Shown: positions 1 to 11,801 of the stretch, in pieces | How positions within the stretch are numbered: position 1 is the first letter of the stretch | Layout: each line of letters starts with the position of its first letter | DNA from: Beaufortia kweichowensis | Taxonomy: Eukaryota; Chordata; Actinopteri; Cypriniformes; Gastromyzontidae | Assembly: GCA_019155185.1 (NCBI GenBank) | Contig: CM032797.1 | Span: 16,578,659-16,642,658, forward strand | Length of the DNA: 64,000 nt | Direction of reading: 5' to 3' | Position numbers and translations under genes: made by a program | The notes under the pieces: generated by a model | What the model was told of the DNA's origin: nothing | Seen by the model: only the letters and a program-made list of their open reading frames with translations | Databases searched by the model: none

Positions 1-94
1 TGTGTTTAATCACATTTGTAGTTGCAGAGTGATGTTCTGTAAAAAATTCCTTGGTTTTAACCTTATGATTGATAATGAAAATAACATTACAATG

Positions 95-330
95 TTCAAT
101 AAATTTACCTTAATATGATAACTGTCACAGCACAAATTGAGCATATACATAAAAATGCACATCTGAACTACATTTTTAGATATAATTTTTTCGAAAAATG
201 TTAAGTCTTCTAAAAAAATGTATTTTTATCATTTAAAGTAACATTAACATTTTTTAATTAATGTTTTGTTTATGTTTATAGTTATGAAAATTAAATTTGA
301 TCTTGAGTCTTATACCTTTCCATTAATTTA
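95..330. repeat. Interspersed repeat fragment, related to 35930-36440
   Basis: This segment shares a recognisable core with 36220-36270: a 'ttgagcata' string followed by a similar spacing and then 'aaaatgcac/atctg'. The flanks of both copies are equally AT-rich and share looser similarity. It reads as a degraded, non-coding dispersed repeat. The boundaries are approximate. Confidence 0.4.
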
Positions 331-3300
331 TGGTTTGCCTATGAAATATTGAAAACTATGAAATATTAAAGTAAATAGGGAAATAACATAGGTGTTCCTC
401 CTGACAGTTAACAGGTTAAATAAAAAAACAGGAATAGTATGTTGTATTCACTTAATAAAACTCTTAGTAATAAAGCAATACAATAAATGCGCAGCCTGAT
501 TTATCTCTGATTAGTTTATAGTTAGATCCACTATAGCCTACTCATCATGAGTGTGTGAAAACAATCTGTTGAGTATTGGCAGTAAGAGTTGGACTGCTTT
601 AGGCAATGGACACAATTTTGATGTGGCTGTTTAAGGAGAACCATCCAGGTGACACCATCTACACAGTGTGACTTTATCACAGCAGCATAATGACACAACA
701 GTTTTCTCAGAAGGTAATTGATTTCTGGGTACGGCACACCAGGCTGCTCTGTCTCCATGGTTACACAAACTGTTTTCAACCTTATTCTGGCTAATTGGGA
801 TAGAGATGGAGGGGGTCAATAGTCTCAAAGTGATTAGACCACTTTATAATGCAAGAGCCAAGCGAAATCAACAGCCTACACACATCAAGCATTTTCCACA
901 CAGTCATTTAAACATCAACCACAGCTGAAAATAAACCAAACCAGTGCCCTAACCTTAGATTGCAAACACTTGGCTAGCTATTTATGCCACCGAGCTCCTC
1001 CGTGCCAAAGAGAACACAGCTCGCCCTGAATTCCCCTTTAAAAACACCTTAACTCTTGTGTTGAAGGGCAGGATTGTATTCAGAGAGGAAGAACTCATGC
1101 CAGGCATGGGAAATGAGAGTCAGGAGAACCAAGGGGAAAGGTTAGCAGAAGACCAGGGCTTAAACCTTCCCCTGCTTTTTGACTTTACAATTATATTTAT
1201 GCATCTGGCAAATGTTTTTGTCTGTCGTGCAAGGTATACATTTTATTGCATGTATTCCCAGGGAAGCCAAGTTAATGATGGATACATACTGATGTAACTT
1301 ACCTCAAATGTCTTCCAGCTTAATGATCTTTATAGCCTAAGAAATTAAAAACTGAACAAACATTTAGCGAGCAAGTTAAAGATTACTCACCAAATGTCTA
1401 GTCAAGCCTGACTCAGGTGTGACGTCACTGGCGTCCTGAGGGTCACTCATTGCTTATGGTACGTTTTGTGGGTGGTTGTGTGAAGTGTGTTGGCTTTAGC
1501 CCTTTTCTCTTTCACTCAGACTCAACTGGGAACTTGCGGGCAGCATAACCTGATGTGAAACATTGATAAACAGAAAATCACCTTCATTTAAAGTGCTCAG
1601 AAGTTCCGACACAGATCATCATTGACACCATGCAGAAATGTCTACACATGACCTTTTCCTCACTAAGTGTCTGTTTTTAAACTTTCCATTTAAAAGTAGT
1701 TACTCAATTCTAAAGACATCACTTGGCTTAAAAAGGTCAAGCTTTAAAGCCCTTCAGTAAACAAAGAGTAAGTAGTTTTAAGGATCCATTACTTTCAAAG
1801 ATCTAATGTATTTTTATTATATATAATAAGAGATTGAACGCCCACAGAAGGATTCACTCTCAGATAAACAATTGTTACATCGATATAAACATTCTCAAAA
1901 TTTGAAGCCTAAAATAGATCCTCAAGGGAAATTAATACATAACATGTTCCATTAAAGTCATCTCTCAGTCCTCTGAAACCTAAGGAGACCGTTCAAAAGA
2001 AACAGGATGATGGGATTTGTGCCGCTTTATCTTATTGTTTGTATGCTGCATTAAAAGGATGTTCAGACAGTCCCCACTGCAAATCTGTCCAAACATCAGT
2101 AACAAGGTCAACACTAATATGCAATATCACAGTTACAGTATCTCATATGAACTGATAGAACAGCTGGAAACATTCACTTTCAATGGGGAAAAAAAGGAAA
2201 CACAAACAACATTCTTTAAAAAAAACATCATTTAAATTGTGTTATGTCATCAGGGAAATGCCATGGGATTTTCTCCTCTTTGCCAATTATAGCGTGTATC
2301 AATCAATCAATCATCGTATCAATTGTTCATTATATTCTGCTTATAAAGCCAACAACAAACCATCAAAATCCAAAGGTTTACAAAGAGTACAACGCAGAGA
2401 TTATATTGAACAGAGGTACAACATATAAACCTGTGATTCATGTATATCAGTGAATGCCATTTTATAGAGAAACTGAATGTTGCCACTATTTCTGCTCTCT
2501 TGACTTATCAACTTCCCCTGACTCTTTGCGTTTCCTGTGTAGCACCCTCCATTCAAAGGTTAAGTAATGTGTTTGACGTCGGTGAAGCATGTACTTGCTT
2601 AAACAGAGAACACTATTTTCAAGGCTGAGTAGTTATAATAGCTTGAGTTCATGTGCACTGTTTCCATCATTATTAGGACATACTGTGTCTTCAAAACTTA
2701 GCCATAAAAGTTCGACTGATTTACATTTTACATCTGTAAAAACATTTATATTATATTTAGACGAGCATGTAAGCACTGTGTTGAAGAATACTATTAGGAA
2801 TTCACCTCAGTGTCATTCAAGGAGCCTGATGCTGAGCATCTATGCTTGTGATGTGAGTTTGGACACTAAAGGTGACGGAGGACAGTGATTTGGCAGAGAT
2901 GCTCCCCAGAGACTACACTGTCTATGCAGTATACAAAAGTTCTGTATAGTACCAAATAAGTGTTCTTTAACTTGTAACAATAGCAGAACCCTTTTCAGTG
3001 CTAAATGAAAAACCTTTCCTTTATTAAAGTGCTTTTTAGAAAATAGAAATTTGGTAAAAAAATACATAAACATAAACATTGATTTTAAATGTAAAAAAGA
3101 TACCATCAGAGTTTTATAGTGAACAAAATTAAACTTGTAACTTGCAGTAAAATGCATTTACAGGACACATACGCTTTTATTGGTAGCTGGAAGATCTTTA
3201 TGCAGATTTCAGGTGCAGAATTTGTTACTGTAATATTTGTGTTATTTCCTTTTTGGTGACAAAAATGTAGACCCATGTAAATATGACACTCTGAAAATGC

Positions 3301-3998
3301 TGCTTTTCTATTTATGTCTAGTTTAGTCTAGTACAAACGATTTCAGTTATCATTTGTATCCAGTAACAAAGACAAAAGGATGCTGTCTGTCAGACTACAT
3401 TATTCACAATTGAGTCAATTAAAAGAATCACTGAGTCATCAGATAATCTTATTCTACACTGAAGTCATTGTTGCTTTAATACCATGTGTAACTCTAGACC
3501 TCTCATCATCACTGGACTGAATACAGAGGATGGAGGACTGAAGAGACACAGTCACATTTCAGTGAACTCAAAAACAGCGACATCATTCAAACATATTCCT
3601 AATCAAATATTATTCTCCCTCTTATATACACAGGAAACGTTTTGTTAGACAGGAAGGGCTGCTGTAAAAATTTTTGTTATGTGCCTCCTTTTTTACCACA
3701 CAAAACTATAAACTTCCATCATGGACACAAAACTGCTCTTTAACCACCCTCAGCTTTGTTACTTACAAAGAAGTACATTTATACAGAGAGTGACTTACCT
3801 CAGAATGCTTACAGCAGGGACACTACAGCTACAGCAGTCATTCTAGTGCAATGACAGAGAGCCACTGAAGCCAGACAGCCACCAAAGACAGAGAAAGACA
3901 GGGGAACACAGGAGGAGGAGGACCAGAAGGGGAAAAACAGCAGTGATTGGTAAAGAGAAAAGCTGTTCTTGCAGTAGCAGCACACCACCCTTTTACCT

Positions 3999-4153
<155 letters not shown>

Positions 4154-5714
4154 GTTCACTTCCAACCTTGAGGCACCCACTGATAGCTGTCCCTTCCCCC
4201 TCGATTAAGTTTCCTCCTTTAGCCCTCTGACATGTGACCAAGGGGACATGACTCGACAATACGGCCCTTCTGTTGCCTAAACTTTAAAAGTCTTTTGAAA
4301 AAGACAGACAGATCATTTGGCACTTTACCTCTAGGCCTAATACACGTCTGCATGCATAAGTGTGCATTAAAGTCATGGTTATGATTGCATATACAATGAC
4401 AAAAGTTTATCCTTTATCCTAAGGTTCAAAATGTTTATACACATTTACACTAATCCTTATATTGTATATACTAAGTGATGTAGAAAGGAAAGCTTAACTC
4501 TACTTTGAAACAGTATCTCAGTATCCCTACTAGACAAAACAACAATTTCAAGTAATCAAACATGCATGCTTGCTCTATCGGGGGAGATACACTTTATCCT
4601 GCTTATAACCTCAGGCGTCCACTGGATGTTCTTGGAAACATAAAGACAAAATTAACTGATAACATGCCAGTTATTGTTCTAAGAAATTTGACTCGTATCT
4701 TTATCGTTACCTAAGATTACACACAACCTAGACGTCAGTGCAAAACGTGATGATGTAATTTCACAGCTGTATTGTTCTGATCATGCAATTCAGCCAACCA
4801 ACGGTTTTATTAAGAAGCTGTAACTGCCTGTTTGACGTATCTACATCCACTGGCATTTCTGTCTTACTACTATAACGGTCTACAACAGTCAAGAAATGTA
4901 TTTGTATAACTTACTTTAAATAATATAAAATAAATAATTGATTAGAAATTAGAACTGTAAATTAACATTTAATAGAACAAACAACTGGTGGGCTAAAAAA
5001 ATGACCATGACTCTTTGGCTAATTATTGCTTTGGGTATAACCATAAGCTTGCCAAAACATTTTTCAGACCCAGCAGCTGTGATGGGAGCAGTCGGGGAGA
5101 GGGGTGAGGGGTGCTGGGAAGAGTTATTTTTACAGCGACAAATATTTGTTGTTCAGGTCTTCATTTATAAATGGAGACGTTCCAAACAAACATGCCTGAC
5201 CCAGCACTCATCCCTAATGACAAACTTTGATCCAGCACGCTCAGAGGTAAAATGAACAAACTGTAAAGTCATAACCTGAAATCACTGACCTGGAAACACA
5301 CTGTGCATTTACAGTGCCTGTTTAGTTTATAACTACTTATTGAAGTCCATATTTACATGAACAGTTTTTCCATTGTTTTACTAAGTGGTACTCTTTAATG
5401 CTCTTGTAATCTCAACATGCACTAATGAAATTGTCGAGTATTAATTAGCGTGAAACAACAATACATTTCAAGGCGCTCACATGGTTTAGAATAAAATGTC
5501 TTGAGATAAAAAATCATTAAATCATAAGATTTTTGATTAAAATGAGACTATACACATACTTGTTTGCATGTAAAAGACAGTAAAAAGGGACTATATGCAA
5601 CTGGTTAATTTATAGCCAAATAGCATGGTGTAAATAAATAAAGCAATAAAGCTATTGTCATTAAAAAAATAAAAATAAAAATATGAAAAAAAAAAACATT
5701 TTAAAGGGGTTTTC

Positions 5715-5820
5715 AGCTGGTCAAGCTGATTTTAACTGGGTGAGCCGAACAGACCAAATAAAACCAGTCGAACACCAGCTTTGCCAGATCCAACCAGCCT
5801 AGTTTGGTTTTTTCAACAAG
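5715..5820. repeat. Degenerate 'accagct' type interspersed repeat
   Basis: Repeated motifs of the form 'cagctggtc', 'accagtc', 'accagctttgcc' and 'accagcctag' are spaced 15-25 bases apart. A closely related arrangement is at 9262-9345. The pattern resembles short non-autonomous repeats common in cyprinid genomes, but the family is assigned from memory. Confidence 0.5.
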
Positions 5821-5999
5821 GTAAACAGATTCTGAAACAGTTAAATAAAATTGCAAATCATTTATTAACAATGAATTGGTATTAATCTATTTATAGTATT
5901 TGTCGGAAACTGTGATGATATGAAATCTCACAGATTAAATTGCTCGCCTCACTGATTTAACCATGCATACAAAGATCTCAATAAAACAACATTCATTTA

Positions 6000-6420
6000 A
6001 TAGACGTGAAACTAAACCGACGCGAATGACAGTGTTTGTATTTACCGTCAAATGCGCGACGCGTTTGTATTTACCGTCAAATGCGCGACGCACGAGCGGC
6101 TCTCTTTCCAAATGCGTTGACATCGAGTCAGCGCGCGTGCCTGTGGTATCAACCGCCAATCAACTTATCATTACATCCGAAAACTGCTCGGTCTAAAAAA
6201 GGGATTCAGTCAACTTCAAAGTTAAAATCAGTCGGAAACGCTTGGAAATATGCGTCATGCAGCGGTTTTGTATGCAAGCGACGCAACGCGACGCGACGCC
6301 GTGACTGAAGCGACCAGCGCTGCATTATCATTCACATATAGCGCGTGCAATGCAGACAGAATACTGATAAGAGAGTCGTTGAGTGCACGAGACGTAAAGC
6401 ATCAGACATTGACGTGATGG
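6000..6420. promoter_or_regulatory. CpG-dense block with a 29-bp tandem duplication
   Basis: CpG dinucleotides are concentrated here while the surrounding kilobases are AT-rich. Within it a 29-base unit (6034-6062) is repeated perfectly and directly at 6063-6091, and a run of 'gcgacgc/aacgcgacgc' steps lies at 6278-6303. The block has no convincing open frame. A small CpG island, perhaps a promoter of an unseen transcript, is the simplest reading. No transcript is evident from the sequence. Confidence 0.4.
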
Positions 6421-6689
6421 AATTATGAAATAAACATACAGACCTCAGCAGCACGTGTTTGCTCTACATCTACAGTCTGTATATTCACTGAAGAAAAACT
6501 GTTTAGATGTTGAATAATCTCCAGCTGTGGCGAATGAGCTGCACGGTCAGTCAAATATTGACTATGACCAGAATTCAAGTTAATGAATTTACCAGTAAAA
6601 TGAGCAGAAGGTTTGGGCTTCAAGCACCTTAAACTACATTAAAAAGTAAAATGAGCATGGTTTTATTACAAATAAAACAAAGTCACGGT

Positions 6690-6835
6690 TGCTTTAACCA
6701 CATGGTTCCAACCACAATGGTTTTGCTGCAGTAACAATGGTTTAACCATAAAAAAGCATGGTTATACAAACAATAATCAATCCACCAAAACACGTTTACT
6801 ATAATGAAATCATGGTTCATTTCTACGTTTGAAAG
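6690..6835. repeat. 'catggtt/aaccatgg' interspersed repeat
   Basis: Multiple 'ccatggtt', 'aaccataa', 'acaatggttt' and 'catggttat' motifs form an imperfectly palindromic patch. The same theme recurs at 14205-14395. It resembles a small non-autonomous DNA-transposon derivative frequent in cyprinids (from memory). No coding capacity. Confidence 0.5.
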
Positions 6836-6951
6836 ACAGCTTTCAAAAACAAGACTATTAATATAACTGTGCCACGAAAAAGGAAAACAATGAATAATCC
6901 CACTTATGCATATAAACTCTCACCGCAATGAACTGAAAACACAAAACTCAC

Positions 6952-7139
6952 CTGTCAATGAGTATACAAGATTTCTCCAGTTTTCCTAATGCAAATGTGA
7001 TGTGGTAAAAGGATGATGTAGTCACTGGAAGTCCACGAGCAGTCGAGTCAGTCAGATGTAAAGGGAGGTTTCGTCAGGAAGCCTTTACATGCCCTCTCAT
7101 AAACTTTTGCAAAGGGCACTCGAGACTCACTTTATATAC
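6952..7139 (-). promoter_or_regulatory. Putative TATA promoter and untranslated first exon
   Basis: On the minus strand a TATATAAAG-type TATA box reads through about 7139-7131. About 180 bases downstream there is a strong splice donor (GACAG then GTGAGT, exon end near 6952). The sequence between has only very short ATG-initiated frames that close at once, so any first exon here would be untranslated. No downstream coding exon was found in 1-6900, so the transcript, if real, is non-coding within the window or continues past the left edge. Confidence 0.35.
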
Positions 7140-8543
7140 AAGAACCGATGCATGGTGTGTGCGTAATTAATTGGTCAGCTTTTAAATCCCTAGGGAAAAA
7201 GTGAAAAACGTAGCAGTCACATTACAAATGAACAGCACAAATATTAACCCGCAAACGAACACTGAGTTGTGTCTGTCAATCTCTGTGTCTGTTTTTCACA
7301 ATTCAACTACCGAGTACCTCAATAGCAAAGCATCCATTACATCTATTACTCAGAAGTCTACACTATCTTTTATGTCTCAAAAGCTTTGCATTCTCAATCT
7401 GAAAAGGTCATGTGACCTTCTTACTCTTTTCTTAACATAGTTTGTTAATGACACATTGATGAAGCCTGTACGAATGATCAATTGCAGTTCCCCGAGATCT
7501 ATGAACCCTAAGCCTGACCTGTTGCATATACTGGTAACTAATTGTCCTGTCTAACAAAACTGCATATGAAGCTCTCCACAAGCAGATACCTTGTAACTAA
7601 AAAGGTCACTTTTGTGAACTTTAGTCAAAAAATGTTAGGGGTCAATACTAGCTTAAAATACTATCAATTGGTGCCCTTTCAGAATCAACTTATTCTTCTA
7701 AGATTAATGATGAATATGACAAAAAAACACTAAACTGTAAATAAAACTGTACAATTTGTCTTTCTTTTGATCACATCACTTTAGCAATCACATGAGAACC
7801 TTCAGGTGTCTTTTAAACACAAATACACAAACGCCTCTTTTTCAAAACAGAACAATGCTGTGAAAGCAGATGAGAATATATAATTATCTTTAGCAGGCTT
7901 TTCATCAGAAAGGCTTTACGTATGTGCAGAATATTGATAAGAGAAAGCAGGAGGGAGAATGGCCACCCTCCTGCAGGTGCTGTGGGAACAATAATCTCTA
8001 TGTCCGTGTTGTTAATAATTACAGACAGAAGAGTGTTATGCAAACCTACCTCACAAATATTAGACAATTAAAGGCTGTTTCAGGGCAAATAATAGCTTTT
8101 GAAAGTGAAGGATGGGAAAAATAAAACATGGGAAGCAGGCGAATGGTATAATTATATTCAGTATAATTAATTTATCTATAGCAAAAAGTGAAATACATAA
8201 CCAATTTTTTTGGATGTAACCAAAATTTACATCCAAAATTCAAATAATTAGCAGCAGAGTAATAAAAATGACTTTCAAGAGCTTATTTAACAATATTTGT
8301 GAGTTACCAAAATGAGTGATAATTTAGTGGACTATAATGTTTACAGAACTCCAACAAGTCAGCAGGTTAGTTTGACATAATTGACATAGTTTAGAAAACT
8401 GTGTTACATAACAAAATAATACAAGAACAATGTCACTTATCAAAATTCATTTGAATTAAAACCTCCTAAATTTACCATAAGAAGAAGCCTTAAAATAACT
8501 GCTACCATCTTAGTCTAGAAAGTTTTAGTACTGAAAATATATT

Positions 8544-8705
8544 TTGGTAAGACTTTACAATAAGGTTGTATTTTAGTAAATGCATTAGAAAACACAAACT
8601 AACAAGGAACAATACTTTTCAATGTTTTTGTATGATTGATGTTAGTTAATTTGACCCAAGATTAATAAATGCTGTACAAGTAATGTTCATTGTTATATAT
8701 TACCT
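8544..8705. repeat. Interspersed repeat with terminal 'actttacaataagg'
   Basis: It begins with 'ggtaagactttacaataagg' and includes 'gttagttaat', 'aacaaggaacaatac' and 'gattaataaatgctgta'. It ends near 'taatgtaaagtgctac', giving loosely inverted ends. This matches the layout of a very common cyprinid non-autonomous repeat (from memory). No coding capacity. Confidence 0.6.
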
Positions 8706-9261
8706 AAAGCACTATACTAATGTAAAGTGCTACTGATATTTCATTCTTGATGGCACAGAATGAGGCAGACACAATAAAAAGTCATGGATAAATGCACATC
8801 TGGAATGTGTTTTTGTCCGTGAGAGAGAAACCTAAATGTAACACAACCATACACAGCTTTCATAAAAATTAACCCTGACTTCACGTTACTCATAATATAC
8901 ATCTCAAAAAGAAAAACAAAGAAAAAAATTCAATATCTCAGTATAAACACAATTAAAGGGGCCATTGGAAAAATGAGCTGCAAGCTTTACTGCTCTAAAT
9001 GAAGCTTTGCCTAAAGCTACACACTAACCTTTGAGCATTCTGTGAGAATTCAATAAGCTACAAGACATTATTACTACAAACGTTTATTGAGAATAGAGAA
9101 CTCAGAGTACAATATTGAAACCTGTATGTTGTGTAATGGGCTTAAAAGATGTAGTAGTTCAAGGAATTAATGCCATTATTATCGTCACATAGCTGGTCAT
9201 TAATCAACAGAGTGATCTGAACTCTGACGCAAAGCGAATACCACTTAATACATCCTACAAA

Positions 9262-9345
9262 GTGGTCAAACTGGTTTTTGGTGGCAAGTTGACCAGCTTG
9301 GACCAGCTAATGACCAGCTTAGACCAGCTAGAAACAAGACACCAT
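9262..9345. repeat. 'gaccagct' interspersed repeat
   Basis: Four 'accagct' units (gaccagcttg, gaccagctaa, gaccagctta, gaccagctag) are spaced about 12 bases apart after a 'ggtcaaactgg' lead. It is similar to 5715-5820. Short, non-coding. Confidence 0.6.
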
Positions 9346-9741
9346 GCTCTAACACACTTTTCCCGGAGGGACTCAAATCTGGATGAAGTATTTTAGTAAG
9401 CTGTGTAATGAATAATATCTTCCTAGCAAATTAATAGATGTGCGTCATGCTTATTAACATACATGTATTCAACTACTTGCAAAGCAGTAAAGGTGAAGCA
9501 CAAAGACATAATTTTCTTCCATCAGACTAATCAGCAATTATTCACATGACTGTTTGGCATGTGAAGACAACAAGATGTCATTTTAGTTGCAAAGGGAGGA
9601 AACAAATAAGCCAAATGAACGATTCTACATTTTTGCATTAGACACTTGTTATTCTAATAATGAAGCATTTTACAGTTCCCAAAATGGTTAATAGATATTG
9701 CTGATGATAATGCTAAATATTAATTTTTGTGCACCTTCTTA

Positions 9742-10110
9742 AAGGGATAGTTCACCCAAAAATAAAATACTGTTATCATTTATTCAGCTTCTTGATGTTT
9801 AAAATATGTACATGGGTAGTTGACAAATGTCTATGTAATATGGTGTGACATACAAAAAATGTAGGAAAAAACTGTAACAATGAAGAATCTTACTCATCCG
9901 ATTTGTAACTTGTAATCTTTCTTCTGTGGAACACAAAAGAAGATATTTTGAGAAATGTTTCAGTGGTTTTGCGTTACATACAATGAAAGTCAATGGTGGT
10001 CAATGTTGTTTGGTTACCAACATTCTTCAAAATATCTTCTTTTGTGTTCTGCAGAAAAAAGAAAGTCATACAGGTTTGGGATGATATAAAGGTGAATAAA
10101 TGATGATGAA
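9742..10110. repeat. Palindromic 'agggatagttcaccc' element
   Basis: The left end carries 'aaagggatagttcacccaaa'. The middle carries 'acacaaaagaagatattttg' and its complementary arm 'aaaatatcttcttttgtgtt'. The right end carries 'aggtgaataaatgatgatg'. The two arms are inverted copies, as in a foldback element. Other copies or halves are at 29285-29421, 34095-34250, 39005-39250, 50225-50290, 53480-53700 and 63285-63366. Confidence 0.7.
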
Positions 10111-11801
10111 AGATTGATTTATTCCCTTAAGGGGGATTTACTGTGCATAACATTTGTGAGTCTAAAGGCACTGCACAAAAAAATTGTCTATGCCAATATA
10201 CAGCCCAAAAGACTGATATTAGACGGGTATGAAAACACAAGCAGACCTTATCTAATAAAGCACACTCTATTAAATTTTTAATTACTACTTGAGCCATGTT
10301 GATCTCAGTCTTTTACTCCCGCCGCACCTCTTCCCACCCAGTTATATGTCTGGACCACACTGAGAGCACCCTGCCCCGACACAGCTCTAGCGCTTTATTA
10401 GGGCAGCACTTGCCGTTCCCACTATTAATAATTACAGGTTTAAAATATCATGTCTGGATTCAGACTAATGGATTGGGAACATGATGACACAGCTCTCCTA
10501 GAAACTTTTTCATAACATCTCTCGTGATGCTGAGGAGGACAAAACAGAACAGAGCTGTTGATTAAAATCACGTGGCTGTCTTTGCCCAGTAAAACGAGGA
10601 AATATTTAACTAATTTGGAGCATCTTCACAGAATGGCCGACATTTGACTAATGTTTTAAAGAGTGCAAAGTATCAAAGGCTAGTTATTAAGTAACTGAGT
10701 TAATCTAATTTTCATTTAAATCTACAAAGTACAAATAGAAGAAACTTCTAGAAAGCTTTGGAGAGTGCTGCCGTTTTAACAAAATTGCACTGGATATCTT
10801 TAAGTTATTAAGTTAGTCAACAGGAATGTTGCATTGATCAAAAACCGCAAACTTTATAAAGAGAAGTCATTAAAACTCAATTACATGCTAAATACATTGT
10901 TTGAGGACAAAGATGAAAATAGTTTCATTTTGATACTGAAAGGTTTAAGAACCTGTTTAACATTTTTGTAACTTATATTTTGATTTGGAAAACACTTTCT
11001 AACAATTTCTAATGGAGTTGGGTCATAAATATATATACTGTATATGCTTATATAACTTTTTTACTCAGGCTTTCCCCCATTTTGACAAATAAATTTCCAT
11101 AACTTTGCCATCTTTCATAATAATTGGTTTTTCATAAAGTCCTTTTATAGATATTGTCCCTAAAAAGCAATTCCCAAACAATGAAATTTGGAAACTTATT
11201 TTGGTTTTGGTAAGACCTTGCGTGACTTTTTTTTAAAACATCTGCCTGGATATCACAAATTTTAAACTCCCTGATATTTTCAGCTTTTCCAGGTACCATA
11301 TTTAGTACCACCTGCTTGTTTGGGTATAGTAAACAGATTAATTGACACAAAACATTTATTCACAAGTTTATCAAATCACTTCTCACATCAAATACATTAC
11401 ACAAGTTGGCTTTAAATAAATAACTTTCACGAAGAAACATTCTATTGCACATCGTTTCAACAGACCGATGATGAGTAACCCTGATTTATCTTTTGCAATA
11501 TTACCACTCAGTCATCAGTCGTTATCTGCCCTTATTGTGTTTTACAGAGGACCCATTTATTCCATTTAAAAGCAAAACTACAAAAATCTAATGAGAGGTT
11601 AGATATAAAAAGGCATCAGATATTGTATATTGTGCACTGCTGTAAAACACGTGAAATGGCGACCAGTGAATAGTACAAGTTTTTTTTTATAGTTGAAACT
11701 TAATGGTCCTAAGAATTTCATCGTTCCACAAAACTGACAAATCTGTCCTAAATGTTGACTTGAAGGAAATAAATTATACTTCCTGACAGGCATTGTTTGG
11801 A

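Larger units (their letters stand above)
7200..11400. other. Intergenic stretch, repeats only
   Basis: No exon chain or recognisable protein on either strand. The stretch holds the interspersed repeats listed at 8544-8705, 9262-9345 and 9742-10110. Its right end approaches the 3' end of ttc19. Confidence 0.6.

Noticed and set aside
531..828. Minus-strand open frames of 82 and 65 codons
   Set aside because: No recognisable domain, no matching splice sites, and two overlapping frames of similar quality. Chance openness is the best explanation.
1306..1339. Short exon-like segment on the minus strand reading AIKIIKLED, reminiscent of a kinase ATP-binding lysine strand
   Set aside because: The frame closes at a TGA before the donor, no neighbouring kinase exons exist, and nine residues are too few to support a gene.
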